Of a stretch of DNA of 56,253 bases, positions 17,026-25,462 are shown in pieces (the stretch's first letter is position 1; every line of letters begins with the position of its first letter). The DNA is from Paraburkholderia solitsugae (GTDB taxonomy: Bacteria > Pseudomonadota > Gammaproteobacteria > Burkholderiales > Burkholderiaceae). A program made the translations under genes and the position numbers. The notes beneath the pieces were generated by a model that saw only the letters and a program-made list of their open reading frames with translations, had not been told where the DNA came from and ran no database searches. The stretch spans positions 1 through 56,253 of the forward strand of contig NZ_WOEY01000149.1 in the NCBI RefSeq assembly GCF_013177695.1, written 5' to 3'.

Positions 17026-17715
17026 TCATGGCGCGCTGTCGCGACCGTCACCTCGCCCGTTGCTGTCGCCGGTCGCGACATCGAGACGGCTCACGTCGCA
17101 AGACGTCTGGCTGAAACCTGAATAGACCACCGACCAGTTACCGACAATCGCGGCTTGCGCCTCCGCGAGGCTCAGTTTCCCTTCGCAAACGCAGCGTTTG
17201 AGCATGACCGCGGCGCGCGCCTTGCGACGCTCGCCCTGCTGGCCTGCCCACGGCAGAACGTCGAGATTGGAGAGCGCATTCGGCGAGCCGCCGAGCACAA
17301 TGGGCACGCGCCTGTCCAGCGCGAAAGTGGGACCGCTGTCGGCATCGATGCCGCGCTCGGCAAGCATGCGCGCCTTGTGTGCCATCAGTTCGTCGAACGG
17401 CGGTGCAACCGTGTCCGCGTAACCGGGTCGGCAAATCGTGTCGCTGACCGACTCTTGCGTAACGCGCTCGTCGAGCATCGCTGAATCCTGAGCGCGGGCC
17501 TCACCGACGCGCAATACAAGTGCCGCGGCGAAGCCGAGCAGGAAGGCAACGCGCAACTTGCGGGCAGGACGCGCGGCGCCGCACCGGCGCGCGAGCGTTG
17601 GTGGAATCGCTTGATAGGTACGGCTGGTTGCGTCGCTGGAATGGATGATGCGGCGCCTGTCTGCAATGCCTACGTTCATTCGTCGGCGCGCCGGCAGCGG
17701 CGCGCAATAGTTCAA
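17026..17715 (-). CDS. Secreted HNH-like protein with a changed active site
   Basis: A 229-aa protein with a hydrophobic segment near residue 45 ('VAFLLGFAAALVL') ending 'RVGEARAQ', probably a signal sequence, so the true start may be further downstream than 17715. The mature part has 'TICRPGYADTVAPP', 'VPIVLGGSPNALSNLDVLPW' and 'CVCEGKLSLAEAQAAI', the layout of small exported HNH-type proteins whose motif reads 'DH.IPLELGG...NLWPEP'. Here the key DH is 'DR', so nuclease activity is doubtful. The family assignment is from memory of this layout. Confidence 0.55.
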   Translation of the reverse strand: MNYCAPLPARRRMNVGIADRRRIIHSSDATSRTYQAIPPTLARRCGAARPARKLRVAFLLGFAAALVLRVGEARAQDSAMLDERVTQESVSDTICRPGYADTVAPPFDELMAHKARMLAERGIDADSGPTFALDRRVPIVLGGSPNALSNLDVLPWAGQQGERRKARAAVMLKRCVCEGKLSLAEAQAAIVGNWSVVYSGFSQTSCDVSRLDVATGDSNGRGDGRDSAP

Positions 17716-17926
17716 TTCTCAGACAATTAAAACACATCCAATATTTCTGCGTGAAGAAGCCGCACTGGCGCAAATTGGCGCGGATGCATCCAGATGCGCT
17801 CGCAGGTGTCGGCCGGTGCGGTCTTGCCGTGCACGCATACACCTTGCAAGACCGCGCCGAACCCCAGGATAAAGATAGCGCCGCTGTTGGCACGCCGCTC
17901 ACGCACCGCGCCAACAGCACGCTACA

Positions 17927-19594
17927 TCAACCGGGTTTCGCCACCTGAACCCGAGCCTGCAAGGCGCGGATACGCCCGAGCGCCTGAGTATTGGACACCG
18001 TCGCATCATACATCTTGGCGAGATCCGCCTTGAGCGCGGTACGCGAGCCGCCGTCGAGATAGACCATGTGCCCCGACGGATAAAAACGCGCCGACAGATT
18101 CAGCCGGACCTGCTGGCTGACAAGCGGCATTTGCTGCAGATCGAGCACGGTCTGATAGAACGGTGTGACGTAGTCGAAGAAACCGTTCGCCGACAGCACC
18201 TTCAGGTCAGGATTGAGCGCCATCACGGCAGCAAGATCGCCGGCGGTGTACAGAATGATGTTGCCCTTCGCATCGAGCCCCTTCTGTGCGCCGGTCGGAT
18301 CGATGTGGCTGAAGTCCCAATACTGGAATGCCTGATCGTTGAGGTCCGTGAACGCCGAATTCGACGTGTATTTCAACTGCTCGTTCAGGTACACGTTCCA
18401 CATCGTCGTGTAGACGCCGGTCACCGCCGTCATGGTCGGATCGTTGCCGCCGGAATTCGGGTCGATCTTGCCGGCGATGCCAGTGTTGATCGCCGTCACG
18501 CGGCCGTCGTACTCGCCGAGCGCGAGGCCCTGCGATTTCAGCAACGTGGTCAGGAACAGCGAATTGCCGCGGCTGTCGTACGACGCGATATCGAGGCTCC
18601 AGGCGAGCAAGGTGGTTTTGTCGATACCGGTGTATTCGCTCAGCTTTTCGACCGTTGCGGAATCGGTAGTCGGAAACTTGCGCAGCGCCGCCAGATAGTC
18701 GGTGCGCGCGAATTGCGCCACTTCTTCGGCAAACGTGCCCAGGTCGGTCGGCCGCGGCGCAATGCCGAGTTTCTTGTGATACCACGCGTCCGAGGCGGCT
18801 GTGGGCAGCGCGCCGACCGGGTTGCCGGATTGCGTGTAATCGAGAATGGACGATTGCAGCGTGATGCCGTTCAGATCGACGCCGTCTTCATGCAGCCGGT
18901 ACGCCAGCACGCAACTGCGTGCCGTGCCGTAAGACTCGCCGAACAGGTACTTCGGCGAATTCCAGCGATTGTTTTTGGTAAGAAAACGCTTGATGAACTG
19001 CTTGATCGAGTCTGCGTCCTGGTCGACACCCCAGAAGGCGCGGTTCGTCTTCGGCGCAATGGCCGCGGAGTAGCCCGTGCCGACCGGATTGATAAAGACG
19101 AGGTCGCTCTTGTCGAGCAGACTATCCGGGTTGTCTTCCATCGAATACGGCGCGGGCGGCGTAAAGCCCGGCATCGACGTCTTGATGCGGCGCGGCGCGA
19201 ACGAGCCCAGCAGCACGAACACCGAAGACGAACCCGGACCGCCGTTGTAGAAGAACGTCACCGGGCGGGTGTCCTCCTTCTGATTGTCCTGCGTGAACGC
19301 GACGTAGAACATCTTGGCTTCAGGCTGCGAACTGCTCGGGTCGACAATCACGAGGTGACCCGCCGTCGCCGTGTAGTTGATTTTCTGGCCGCCGATCACG
19401 ATCGAATGATGCGTCACCGCGGCCGTTTCAGTGGTATCGGTCACGGAATCGTCCGGCCCGTTGCCATAAGCAACCGGATCGAAGAACGGCTGATCGCCTG
19501 CTTTGTGCGACGCGCCGGCGGCAACCGTTGCGGGTGCAGCATGCGTGTTGTGTGAAGACTGCGGACTAACGGAAGCTGACTCGGTGTTCGTCAT
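17927..19594 (-). CDS. Peptidase S10 (serine carboxypeptidase) family protein
   Basis: A 555-aa protein with all S10 landmarks: 'FFYNGGPGSSSVF' (oxyanion region), the nucleophile serine in 'FGESYGTARS', the Asp in 'ANGFFDYVTPF' and the His in 'YPSGHMVYLD'. S10 enzymes remove C-terminal residues and are active at acid pH. The N-terminus is polar and Ser/Thr/Ala-rich with no signal peptide. It lies 200 nt downstream of the S53 peptidase in the same direction. Confidence 0.88.
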   Translation of the reverse strand: MTNTESASVSPQSSHNTHAAPATVAAGASHKAGDQPFFDPVAYGNGPDDSVTDTTETAAVTHHSIVIGGQKINYTATAGHLVIVDPSSSQPEAKMFYVAFTQDNQKEDTRPVTFFYNGGPGSSSVFVLLGSFAPRRIKTSMPGFTPPAPYSMEDNPDSLLDKSDLVFINPVGTGYSAAIAPKTNRAFWGVDQDADSIKQFIKRFLTKNNRWNSPKYLFGESYGTARSCVLAYRLHEDGVDLNGITLQSSILDYTQSGNPVGALPTAASDAWYHKKLGIAPRPTDLGTFAEEVAQFARTDYLAALRKFPTTDSATVEKLSEYTGIDKTTLLAWSLDIASYDSRGNSLFLTTLLKSQGLALGEYDGRVTAINTGIAGKIDPNSGGNDPTMTAVTGVYTTMWNVYLNEQLKYTSNSAFTDLNDQAFQYWDFSHIDPTGAQKGLDAKGNIILYTAGDLAAVMALNPDLKVLSANGFFDYVTPFYQTVLDLQQMPLVSQQVRLNLSARFYPSGHMVYLDGGSRTALKADLAKMYDATVSNTQALGRIRALQARVQVAKPG

Positions 19595-19794
19595 GATCGC
19601 TCCATGGGTTCGTTAACGTCTTGAAGTGTCTTGGTGTCTCTTGTGTGTCCTGCGTTACCTGCGTCTCTTGAAGCCATGCACCCTACCGCCTGCGGCCTGA
19701 AAGCGGCGCACCGTGGGACAAGCGCGGACGGCTGGTGAGCACCTGAGCTGCCGGCCAGCCAGGCGCGATCCGAACCGCTCCGCGACTCATCAGA

Positions 19795-21357
19795 CTATAG
19801 TGCCGCCGCGACCTTCTGACCATCGGGACTGCCGAGTCCCGTACACGCATCCCAGCCCGGCGACGCGGCGAAGCTGCCGTTGTTGCCCTGGGTGATGTCG
19901 TTAAGAGCGCCCGGCGCCTTGTACAACTTCGGGTTGATTAAACCGGCCGGTTGCCCCTTCGCCGCATTGATCCGCGCAATCAACGCCGACCACAGCGGTG
20001 CAACCGCACTGGTGCCACCGACCACCGTCTGCGTGCCGTCGATCAATACGCTATAGCCGGTGACAGGCGACGCATCGCCGGCGACGTCCGGCACGCCACG
20101 CCCGCTGAGCGCCGTCTTCGCGCCGCTCGATGAAGTGGCCGACAAGCCTTGTTGCCACACCGGGACCGGAAAGGCCCGGCTCACGCCACCGCCGCTCGCG
20201 CCGCCTTGCGCGCCGTCGTTCCACACCACCTCATGCGAGATCGAGGTGCCCGACGCGGTCAGGCTCGTGCCGCCGCATGCCAGTACATAAGGGCTTGACG
20301 CCGGAAAGTCGACCTGATCGCTGCCGGACCCGTCGCTCGAACCGCTATCGCCCGACGCCGCGCAAACCGTCACCCCCAGGGCCGCCGCCGTTTGCAGCAC
20401 GCTGTTGAACGCTTGCAGCGACTGGGCGGTCCAGCTCGACTCCGGGCCACCCCAACTGATCGAGATGACCGTGGGCTTGTTGGTCGTGTCATGCACCGCG
20501 CTGCTCACCGCGTCGATGAAACCGGCGTCGCTGTTCTGCGTGAAATAGACCGCGATCGTCGCGCCTGGCACAATCGCACCAACGATTTCGATGTCGAGCG
20601 TGACTTCGCCGTCGGGCCCGTTCGGGTCGCCGCTCGGCTGGTTGCTGCCCTCATCGACGCCGACCGGTGTCACCTTCGGTGAAGCCACACCAAGGCTCGC
20701 GAAGTAACTCTTGAGGTCGGACGTGTTGTACCCGCCGCCGAGTTCGATGATGCCGACGCATTCGCCGCTGCCGTCGCCTTGCGGAAACTGATACAACGAT
20801 GCGAGCTGCGGCGGCGTAAAGGAGGAAGCCTGCTGATGCGCTTTAGCCGGCTGGAACGGCGGCCGGATACGAAAGTGCGGCCGCGCCTGAGGCCGGTTAT
20901 CGAGCCCGAGCACAGCTTGCACGATGCCGTGCAGATCGTCCGGCACGCTGATCGTGCCGGTGCGGCCGCGGAACTGCCCCGCCGTGTGATGCTGATAATG
21001 TTCCAGCTTGACGCCGAACGCGGTCTCGAACTGCGCGATCGTGCCGCTCAGCAACACCTGGCGCGCTGCCGGATCTTCCCGCACCACAGTCAAGCCGTGT
21101 GCGGCGGCAAAGGCTTTGACCTTGGCGATGTCATCCGGGGCGGCGCCATAATCTTTGGCAAACGCCTCACGCGATAGGGGTTTGACGCTCGGGTCGCCCG
21201 CTTCAATCTTGCTCATCAGTGCGTCGAACTGCGCCTGCCGCTGACGGCGCAGTATCACGAAAACCTCGATCCGTTCTGCCGGATCGCATTGCCCGACGAC
21301 TGTCGAACCTTGTTCTGCCGTTCGCTCGCTTCCCGGCAGCGGTTGTCTGTTGACCAT
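19795..21357 (-). CDS. S53 family (sedolisin/kumamolisin-like) peptidase
   Basis: A 520-aa protein with an N-terminal pro-kumamolisin activation domain (residues about 30-170), then the catalytic domain. The Glu/Asp pair is in 'DGEVTLDIEIVGAI', the oxyanion Asp in 'CAASGDSGSSDG', and the nucleophile serine in 'VVGGTSAVAPLW'. The C-terminal 'GWDACTGLGSPDG' is the usual calcium-site end. S53 enzymes are acid endopeptidases that self-process. No signal peptide is visible before the pro-domain, although the family is usually exported. Confidence 0.9.
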   Translation of the reverse strand: MVNRQPLPGSERTAEQGSTVVGQCDPAERIEVFVILRRQRQAQFDALMSKIEAGDPSVKPLSREAFAKDYGAAPDDIAKVKAFAAAHGLTVVREDPAARQVLLSGTIAQFETAFGVKLEHYQHHTAGQFRGRTGTISVPDDLHGIVQAVLGLDNRPQARPHFRIRPPFQPAKAHQQASSFTPPQLASLYQFPQGDGSGECVGIIELGGGYNTSDLKSYFASLGVASPKVTPVGVDEGSNQPSGDPNGPDGEVTLDIEIVGAIVPGATIAVYFTQNSDAGFIDAVSSAVHDTTNKPTVISISWGGPESSWTAQSLQAFNSVLQTAAALGVTVCAASGDSGSSDGSGSDQVDFPASSPYVLACGGTSLTASGTSISHEVVWNDGAQGGASGGGVSRAFPVPVWQQGLSATSSSGAKTALSGRGVPDVAGDASPVTGYSVLIDGTQTVVGGTSAVAPLWSALIARINAAKGQPAGLINPKLYKAPGALNDITQGNNGSFAASPGWDACTGLGSPDGQKVAAAL

Positions 21358-21665
21358 GGTGTCGATTCTCCTGTTAGCGTGACAGCGCGGGCCACAAGGT
21401 GGACCCCAGGCACGCCACGCGTCTGCACGAACTCACCGCCTCGCGACCAGCGGCGAGTTGCTGTTTCAAGGACTTAGCCATTCCGTCCGACCCACGCATT
21501 CGAACACAGTTCCAACGTGCGTGGCAGTTGTCCGAATGGCTAACGCCGGGCTGGATCAATGCGCATCGCGCAGCACCCGCGCTATGATGCTGAAGCGGCA
21601 ATCCAGCCGTTGCAGCGCCTCGCGCGCCGCCCGCGCGCACGATCGAAGATTCAGAGGAACCCCCC

Positions 21666-22175
21666 ATGCCTATTTCGATGTATCAAGCCTCATTGCCCGT
21701 GCTGGTGCGCGGCATGACCAACCTGCAGGTCATCCTCGGCAAGGCCGAGGCGCACGCTGCCGAGAAACAGATCGACCCGTCCGTGCTCCTGAGCGCCCGG
21801 CTCGCGCCGGACATGCTGCCGCTGGTGCGCCAGGTCTATATCGTGAGCGACACGGCGAAGGGCTGCGCCGCGCGTCTGGCCGGCGTTGAAGCGCCGAAGT
21901 ACGACGACGTCGAACAGACCTTCGACGAACTTGATGCCCGCCTTCAAAAGACGATTGACTATTTGAAGGAATTCAATGCGCAACAGATCGACGGATCGGA
22001 AGAACGTCCGATCCAGCTGAAAATGCGCAGCGGCCCGATCGAGTTCACGGGGCTGTCATATCTGCTCGGATTCGTGCTGCCAAACTTCTATTTTCACGTC
22101 ACGACGGCGTACGACATTCTGCGTCACAACGGCGTCGAACTTGGCAAGCTCGACTATCTGGGTGGCATCAAGTAA
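21666..22175 (+). CDS. DUF1993 family protein
   Basis: A 169-aa protein, full length for DUF1993. Recognised from 'MYQASLPVLVRGMTNLQVIL', 'LAPDMLPLVRQVYIVSDTAKG' and the C-terminal 'LPNFYFHVTTAYDILRHNGVELG' layout, quoted in part. It is predicted as a four-helix DinB-like fold with a conserved His near the end. The biochemical role is not known. The ATG has AGAGGAA eight nt upstream. It stands alone, divergent from the S53 peptidase. Confidence 0.85.
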   Translation: MPISMYQASLPVLVRGMTNLQVILGKAEAHAAEKQIDPSVLLSARLAPDMLPLVRQVYIVSDTAKGCAARLAGVEAPKYDDVEQTFDELDARLQKTIDYLKEFNAQQIDGSEERPIQLKMRSGPIEFTGLSYLLGFVLPNFYFHVTTAYDILRHNGVELGKLDYLGGIK

Positions 22176-22291
22176 GAAGGCGTGGGCTATTGCGCGAGCG
22201 CCACGCGATCGCGGCATGAGCAGCACGCAGGCCGCACGTGAGTCGTGTGCGAACCAGGCATGAACCACGTATGAGCCATGCGCGAGTGGCA

Positions 22292-22612
22292 TCAAACGCG
22301 TGGCTGGAACGCGATGATCGCCATGCCGGCAAGTGTGAATGCTACGCCGGCCGCATCCCACAGCGTGGGGCGCACTTTGTCGACGCACCATAGCCACGCG
22401 ATCGCCACCGCCACGTACACACCGCCGTAAGCCGCATACACGCGGCCTGCGGCGGTGCCGTGCAGCGTCAGAAGCCAGGCAAACAGGGCGAGGCTGAGCG
22501 CACCGGGCACCAGCAGCCAGATGGAGCCCCCTTCCTTCAGCCAACGCCAGGGCAAATAACACCCGACGATTTCGGCAATGGCGGTCACGGCATAAAGCAG
22601 AAAAGTTTTCAT
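22292..22612 (-). CDS. YnfA family membrane protein
   Basis: A 106-aa protein with four membrane helices. It contains 'TAIAEIVGCYLPWRWLKEG', 'AAGRVYAAYGGVYV' and 'WDAAGVAFTLAGMAIIAF', the hallmark of the YnfA group related to small multidrug resistance transporters. The start ATG is at 22612; the frame is open further upstream but without protein-like sequence. It could be a small drug or cation exporter. Convergent with DUF1993. Confidence 0.9.
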   Translation of the reverse strand: MKTFLLYAVTAIAEIVGCYLPWRWLKEGGSIWLLVPGALSLALFAWLLTLHGTAAGRVYAAYGGVYVAVAIAWLWCVDKVRPTLWDAAGVAFTLAGMAIIAFQPRV

Positions 22613-22821
22613 CGACAGATCGAGGCGCGTAGTTGTGTTGCCGCGGGACCGTGCGCGGCAGTCTATCTGTTTTATTAACACAATCACTCTGCGCCCGGGC
22701 ATGGCACACGCGACAGACGTCGCATCTGATGCCCGCTCGCTACCTGTCATCGAGGATCGCGCGCGCCGTGAGCATAAGCTGAACAAATGAACGGCGTGCC
22801 GGTTCGCAATAGCGGGTCGGG

Positions 22822-23451
22822 TCAGTCTAGCGAGAGCCGCAGCGCAAAGCCGATCAACGCCGCTGAGAAAGTCCAACGCTGCAGTGTCTGCGCAAGAGGA
22901 TGGGCCCGCATCCAGCCGGCGATGCGCGCCGCGCCGATCGCATACATGACGTCGAAACACACGCCAACGGCGAGCAGCACCATCCCTAGTTCAACCATCT
23001 GCAATGCAACCGGTCCGGCTTCAGGACGCACAAACTGCGGCAAAAGCACCGAGCAGAACAGCAGCGCTTTCGGGTTCAGCAGATTGGTCAGCAAACCCTT
23101 GACGAAGGCGGTCCGCAACGGCCGGGACTCGACCCCCACGACGCCGCCTTCAGGCAACGCGAACACGGGCGAGCGGAAGATCTGGATACCGACCCACGCG
23201 AGATAAACTGCGCCGCCGTAACGCACTACCTCGTACAACCACGGCGCACTGCGCAACAGCGCCGCCACCCCGCATGCAGACAATGTGACGTGCGTTGCAC
23301 GCGCCAGCCCAAGGCCGCCGGCCGCCGCGAAGCCACTGCGCATGCCGCGTCCGATACTGGTCTGCAGAACCAGCGCCATGTCGGGCCCTGGCACGGCATA
23401 GACCACAAACAGCGCAGCGATATAGACGGCCAGAAGGTGTGCGGAAATCAT
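22822..23451 (-). CDS. LysE/RhtB family amino-acid exporter
   Basis: A 209-aa protein with about six membrane helices. The N-terminal 'YAVPGPDMALVLQTSIGRG' is the conserved LysE/RhtB signature, followed by 'GLLTNLLNPKALLFCSVLLP', also diagnostic. It would export one or more amino acids. It is divergent from an Lrp/AsnC regulator 156 nt away, the usual arrangement for this exporter class, which suggests control by the regulator's amino-acid ligand. Confidence 0.9.
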   Translation of the reverse strand: MISAHLLAVYIAALFVVYAVPGPDMALVLQTSIGRGMRSGFAAAGGLGLARATHVTLSACGVAALLRSAPWLYEVVRYGGAVYLAWVGIQIFRSPVFALPEGGVVGVESRPLRTAFVKGLLTNLLNPKALLFCSVLLPQFVRPEAGPVALQMVELGMVLLAVGVCFDVMYAIGAARIAGWMRAHPLAQTLQRWTFSAALIGFALRLSLD

Positions 23452-23607
23452 AGAAACCCCTTGTTTTTAAGGGCTCTATCTTGCTATCGTCGGCGGAGGG
23501 TTTGCTGGCGAAATGCAGGCGCGCGCGCGTTGCCTTTGGGGGAATGCGCTAATATTTCACCCCCGAACCACATTTTCCGCTAACACGCAGTAAACACCCT
23601 AAAAGCC

Positions 23608-24075
23608 ATGACAACCGACCTCGATAAAACAGACCGCGCGATCCTCGCCGCGCTGCAGAAGGACGGCCGCATATCGAATGCACGACTGGCCGACATGGTC
23701 GGCCTGAGTGAGACGCCATGTGCACGACGCCTCAAGCGCCTCGAGAACGACGGCTATATCGACCAGTACCGCGCGATGCTTTCGCGCTCCGCCCTCGGCT
23801 TCGGCGTCGTCGCGTTCGTCTACGTACGTTTTGCCGTGCACGACCGTGCGGTGGCCACCCGCTTCGAGCGGGAGGTGCAGGCGATCCCGCGAATTCTGTC
23901 GTGCCACAACGTGTCCGGCAGCGCCGACTACATCCTCCAGGTGGTCGCGCGCGATCTCGACGACTACGGCACCTTCATGCGCGACGAGATGCGCAGCCTG
24001 CCGGGCGTGACGTCGGTGGAATCGGCGTTGTCGCTACGGGAAGTCAAGGCTAACGGCGGGCTGCCGCTGTCCTGA
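23608..24075 (+). CDS. Lrp/AsnC family transcriptional regulator
   Basis: A 155-aa Lrp-type protein. The N-terminal helix-turn-helix is 'LQKDGRISNARLADMVGLSE' (residues about 15-34) and the C-terminal half is the RAM ligand domain with 'ILSCHNVSGSADYILQVVA' and 'LPGVTSVESALSLREVK'. It is likely to regulate the divergent exporter gene and itself in response to an amino acid. Confidence 0.92.
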   Translation: MTTDLDKTDRAILAALQKDGRISNARLADMVGLSETPCARRLKRLENDGYIDQYRAMLSRSALGFGVVAFVYVRFAVHDRAVATRFEREVQAIPRILSCHNVSGSADYILQVVARDLDDYGTFMRDEMRSLPGVTSVESALSLREVKANGGLPLS

Positions 24076-24141
24076 ACACGGACGTGGCATAGTCACCCCT
24101 TTTGATACGGCGCGAGCCGACCAGACGAGCACGGAGTTTTC

Positions 24142-24375
24142 ATGGATCACGAAAAGGCAAGAGCCGAAGAAACAGCCGCGATGGAGCGCGTATTGACCGC
24201 GACCAAGCGGGTACAGGCGGCCTTCGCGTCGCTGCAATCGCAATTCCCGCCGGCCGGCAGCGGCCAGCCTTCGCAGTTCGCGCTGCAGACTTTCGACGCT
24301 GCGTTGCAGGAACTCGAAGACGCCCAGGCCGCATTCGACGAATTGCTCGGCGATCTGCTTGACGGCAATCGTTGA
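24142..24375 (+). CDS. Small helical protein of unknown function
   Basis: A 77-aa acidic protein with two heptad-rich helices ('ETAAMERVLTATKRVQAAF' and 'ALQELEDAQAAFDELLGDLL') separated by a Pro/Ser/Gln linker. It is probably a small coiled-coil protein. The ATG follows ACGGAG by about seven nt. It lies 66 nt downstream of the Lrp gene on the same strand. I do not recognise a family. Confidence 0.6.
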   Translation: MDHEKARAEETAAMERVLTATKRVQAAFASLQSQFPPAGSGQPSQFALQTFDAALQELEDAQAAFDELLGDLLDGNR

Positions 24376-24875
24376 GTGGCATAGCCGGTCTCTGCACTGG
24401 GTAGCTGCTGCGTAGCACGCGAGCGGCGGCCGTCTTCGGTTTCCATCGGGACGGGCGCCGCGTTATTTGGAGGTGCCGGTCGGACTTGACCGTTAGTTGC
24501 GCATTTATGTCTTAGCACTCGAATTACCGCCAGGCCGGATCGCCTTCTACCCGTCACCCGCCCTAACCGGTTACCCGGTCCTGTGAGTTTCAACGCGTTG
24601 CAGCGCCCAGAATTGGAAGTCCGCCTGCAATTGCCACCACGGTGCGGCCTGATACTGGCAGGTCGCCGCAGCGACTATAAAATCGCAAGTAAAAACCGCA
24701 CAAAAGAAATCGCACTACGCGTGTCGCCGACGAGCCCTTCGACAGATACCCGGTTGTCGCATTCACCACGGCCTCTGCACCCTTCATCCACCCGTCTTTC
24801 CTGTCACTTCTGAGAGATTCAGCCGCGCTAAAGATGACGAAGCGCCCTCCCCAACACATAAACAAAGAATATTTG
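24376..24875. other. Intergenic region upstream of the Nramp leader promoter
   Basis: About 500 bp without a supported gene. Short frames on both strands lack ribosome sites and protein-like composition. A TATAAAAT at 24673 is a possible -10 but has no good -35. Nothing else recognised. Confidence 0.4.
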
Positions 24876-24890
24876 CTTCGCTTAACGAAG
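24876..24890. promoter_or_regulatory. Inverted repeat just upstream of the leader promoter
   Basis: CTTCG CTTAA CGAAG: two 5-nt arms around a 5-nt centre, ending 4 nt before the -35 element. Its position suits a regulator site. It does not match an operator I know, such as a MntR or Fur box. Confidence 0.4.
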
Positions 24891-24894
24891 TATG

Positions 24895-24924
24895 TTGACT
24901 TCCCGTTGGGGGAATGCATAAAAT
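24895..24924 (+). promoter_or_regulatory. Promoter of the long Nramp leader
   Basis: TTGACT (24895-24900), an 18-nt spacer and TAAAAT (24919-24924), in an A/T-rich setting unlike the flanks. If used, it gives a leader of about 800-1000 nt before the transporter coding region. Confidence 0.5.
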
Positions 24925-25249
24925 TCGCCCGTCATAACAAACGGGGCCATTGCCTTGGACACCAGCAGTAGTCGATCTTCGAACAGTTTCACTGCCTGAC
25001 CAGCCCGACGCCCGCGCTCTCATTTCTCAGCCGCCGTCTCGCCAGCAGGCAGACGGTGCGCGCCGTAGTAACTCTCTCCGTGCACCCTAACTAGCGCCAT
25101 TCGGCCGCGCCGTGCTTACGCATGTCCTGCGTCCGCGCGTCCGTTTGGCATCGCGTCGCGAGCATCCGCTCGCGGCAGCGTTCACTCACGCCGGTTCGAT
25201 CCGTTCGAACGCCGGTGCGGCTGAGCGCGTGGACGAACACGTGCGTACT

Positions 25250-25288
25250 CAACGTCGACGAGCAACGTCGATGAGCAACGCCGATAAG
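25250..25288 (+). repeat. Three tandem 13-bp repeats ending in a ribosome site
   Basis: CAACGTCGACGAG, CAACGTCGATGAG and CAACGCCGATAAG follow one another without gaps. Units 1 and 2 differ at one position and units 2 and 3 at two. The third unit runs into the AAGGAG ribosome site of the 20-aa leader ORF, and the second contains the ATG of the overlapping 33-aa ORF. Confidence 0.75.
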
Positions 25289-25372
25289 GAGCCCCCATGC
25301 CGGACAGTGACAGTTATCCCTTATGCCGCTCAATTGCCCCGCAATCTTTTTTTGCCTGAGGAAAGCGAGTAG
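25271..25372 (+). CDS. Candidate 33-aa leader peptide, overlapping frame
   Basis: ATG at 25271 opens a 33-codon frame ending at TAG 25370-25372, inside the 5' arm of the stem-loop. It begins 'MSNADKEPPCR', an acidic then Pro-Pro run. It overlaps the 20-aa ORF in another frame. Its ribosome site is weak, so only one of the two overlapping ORFs may be translated. Confidence 0.3.
   Translation: MSNADKEPPCRTVTVIPYAAQLPRNLFLPEESE
25297..25359 (+). CDS. Candidate 20-aa leader peptide upstream of the Nramp gene
   Basis: ATG at 25297 is preceded by a perfect AAGGAG with 5-nt spacing (25286-25291). The 20-codon frame begins 'MPDSDSYPLCR', with aspartates and prolines close together at the N-terminus, and ends at TGA 25357-25359, one nt before a long stem-loop. 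Salmonella MgtL is similarly short, begins 'MEPDPTPLPR' and senses low Mg2+ through ribosome instability on Asp/Pro codons. A comparable role here is inferred, not shown. The ribosome site can also pair, ATAAGG with CCTTAT at 25319-25324. Confidence 0.5.
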   Translation: MPDSDSYPLCRSIAPQSFFA

Positions 25373-25426
25373 ACGTTCGCCGCCGCGCGCATAATGCCGG
25401 CCGCGCTCCGTGTCTGCTGGCTTTCC
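25360..25426 (+). promoter_or_regulatory. 15-bp stem-loop in the Nramp leader
   Basis: GGAAAGC-G-AGTAGAC (25360-25374) pairs with GTCTGCT-G-GCTTTCC (25412-25426), leaving one G-G mismatch and one G-U pair. The 37-nt loop can hold a further GCGCG/CGCGC stem (25385-25389 with 25402-25406). It starts directly after the 20-aa leader's stop codon. No T-run follows. It does not fit the yybP-ykoY or M-box layouts as I know them. Confidence 0.6.
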
Positions 25427-25462
25427 GCAACCCGCGTAAAGCCATACGCCCGGAGAAATACC

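Noticed and set aside
18068..19555. 495-codon open frame opposite the S10 peptidase
   Set aside because: Same reason: antisense to a gene with an intact catalytic triad, with low-complexity Arg-rich translation.
25345..25353. T-run as an intrinsic terminator in the Nramp leader
   Set aside because: The run of seven T lies inside the short leader ORFs and has no GC-rich stem directly before it; the strong stem-loop comes after it.
25360..25426. yybP-ykoY manganese riboswitch or M-box in the Nramp leader
   Set aside because: A GAGTAG occurs in the 5' arm, but the conserved loops and multi-stem layout of yybP-ykoY are absent, and no M-box core was found. Called only as a stem-loop.
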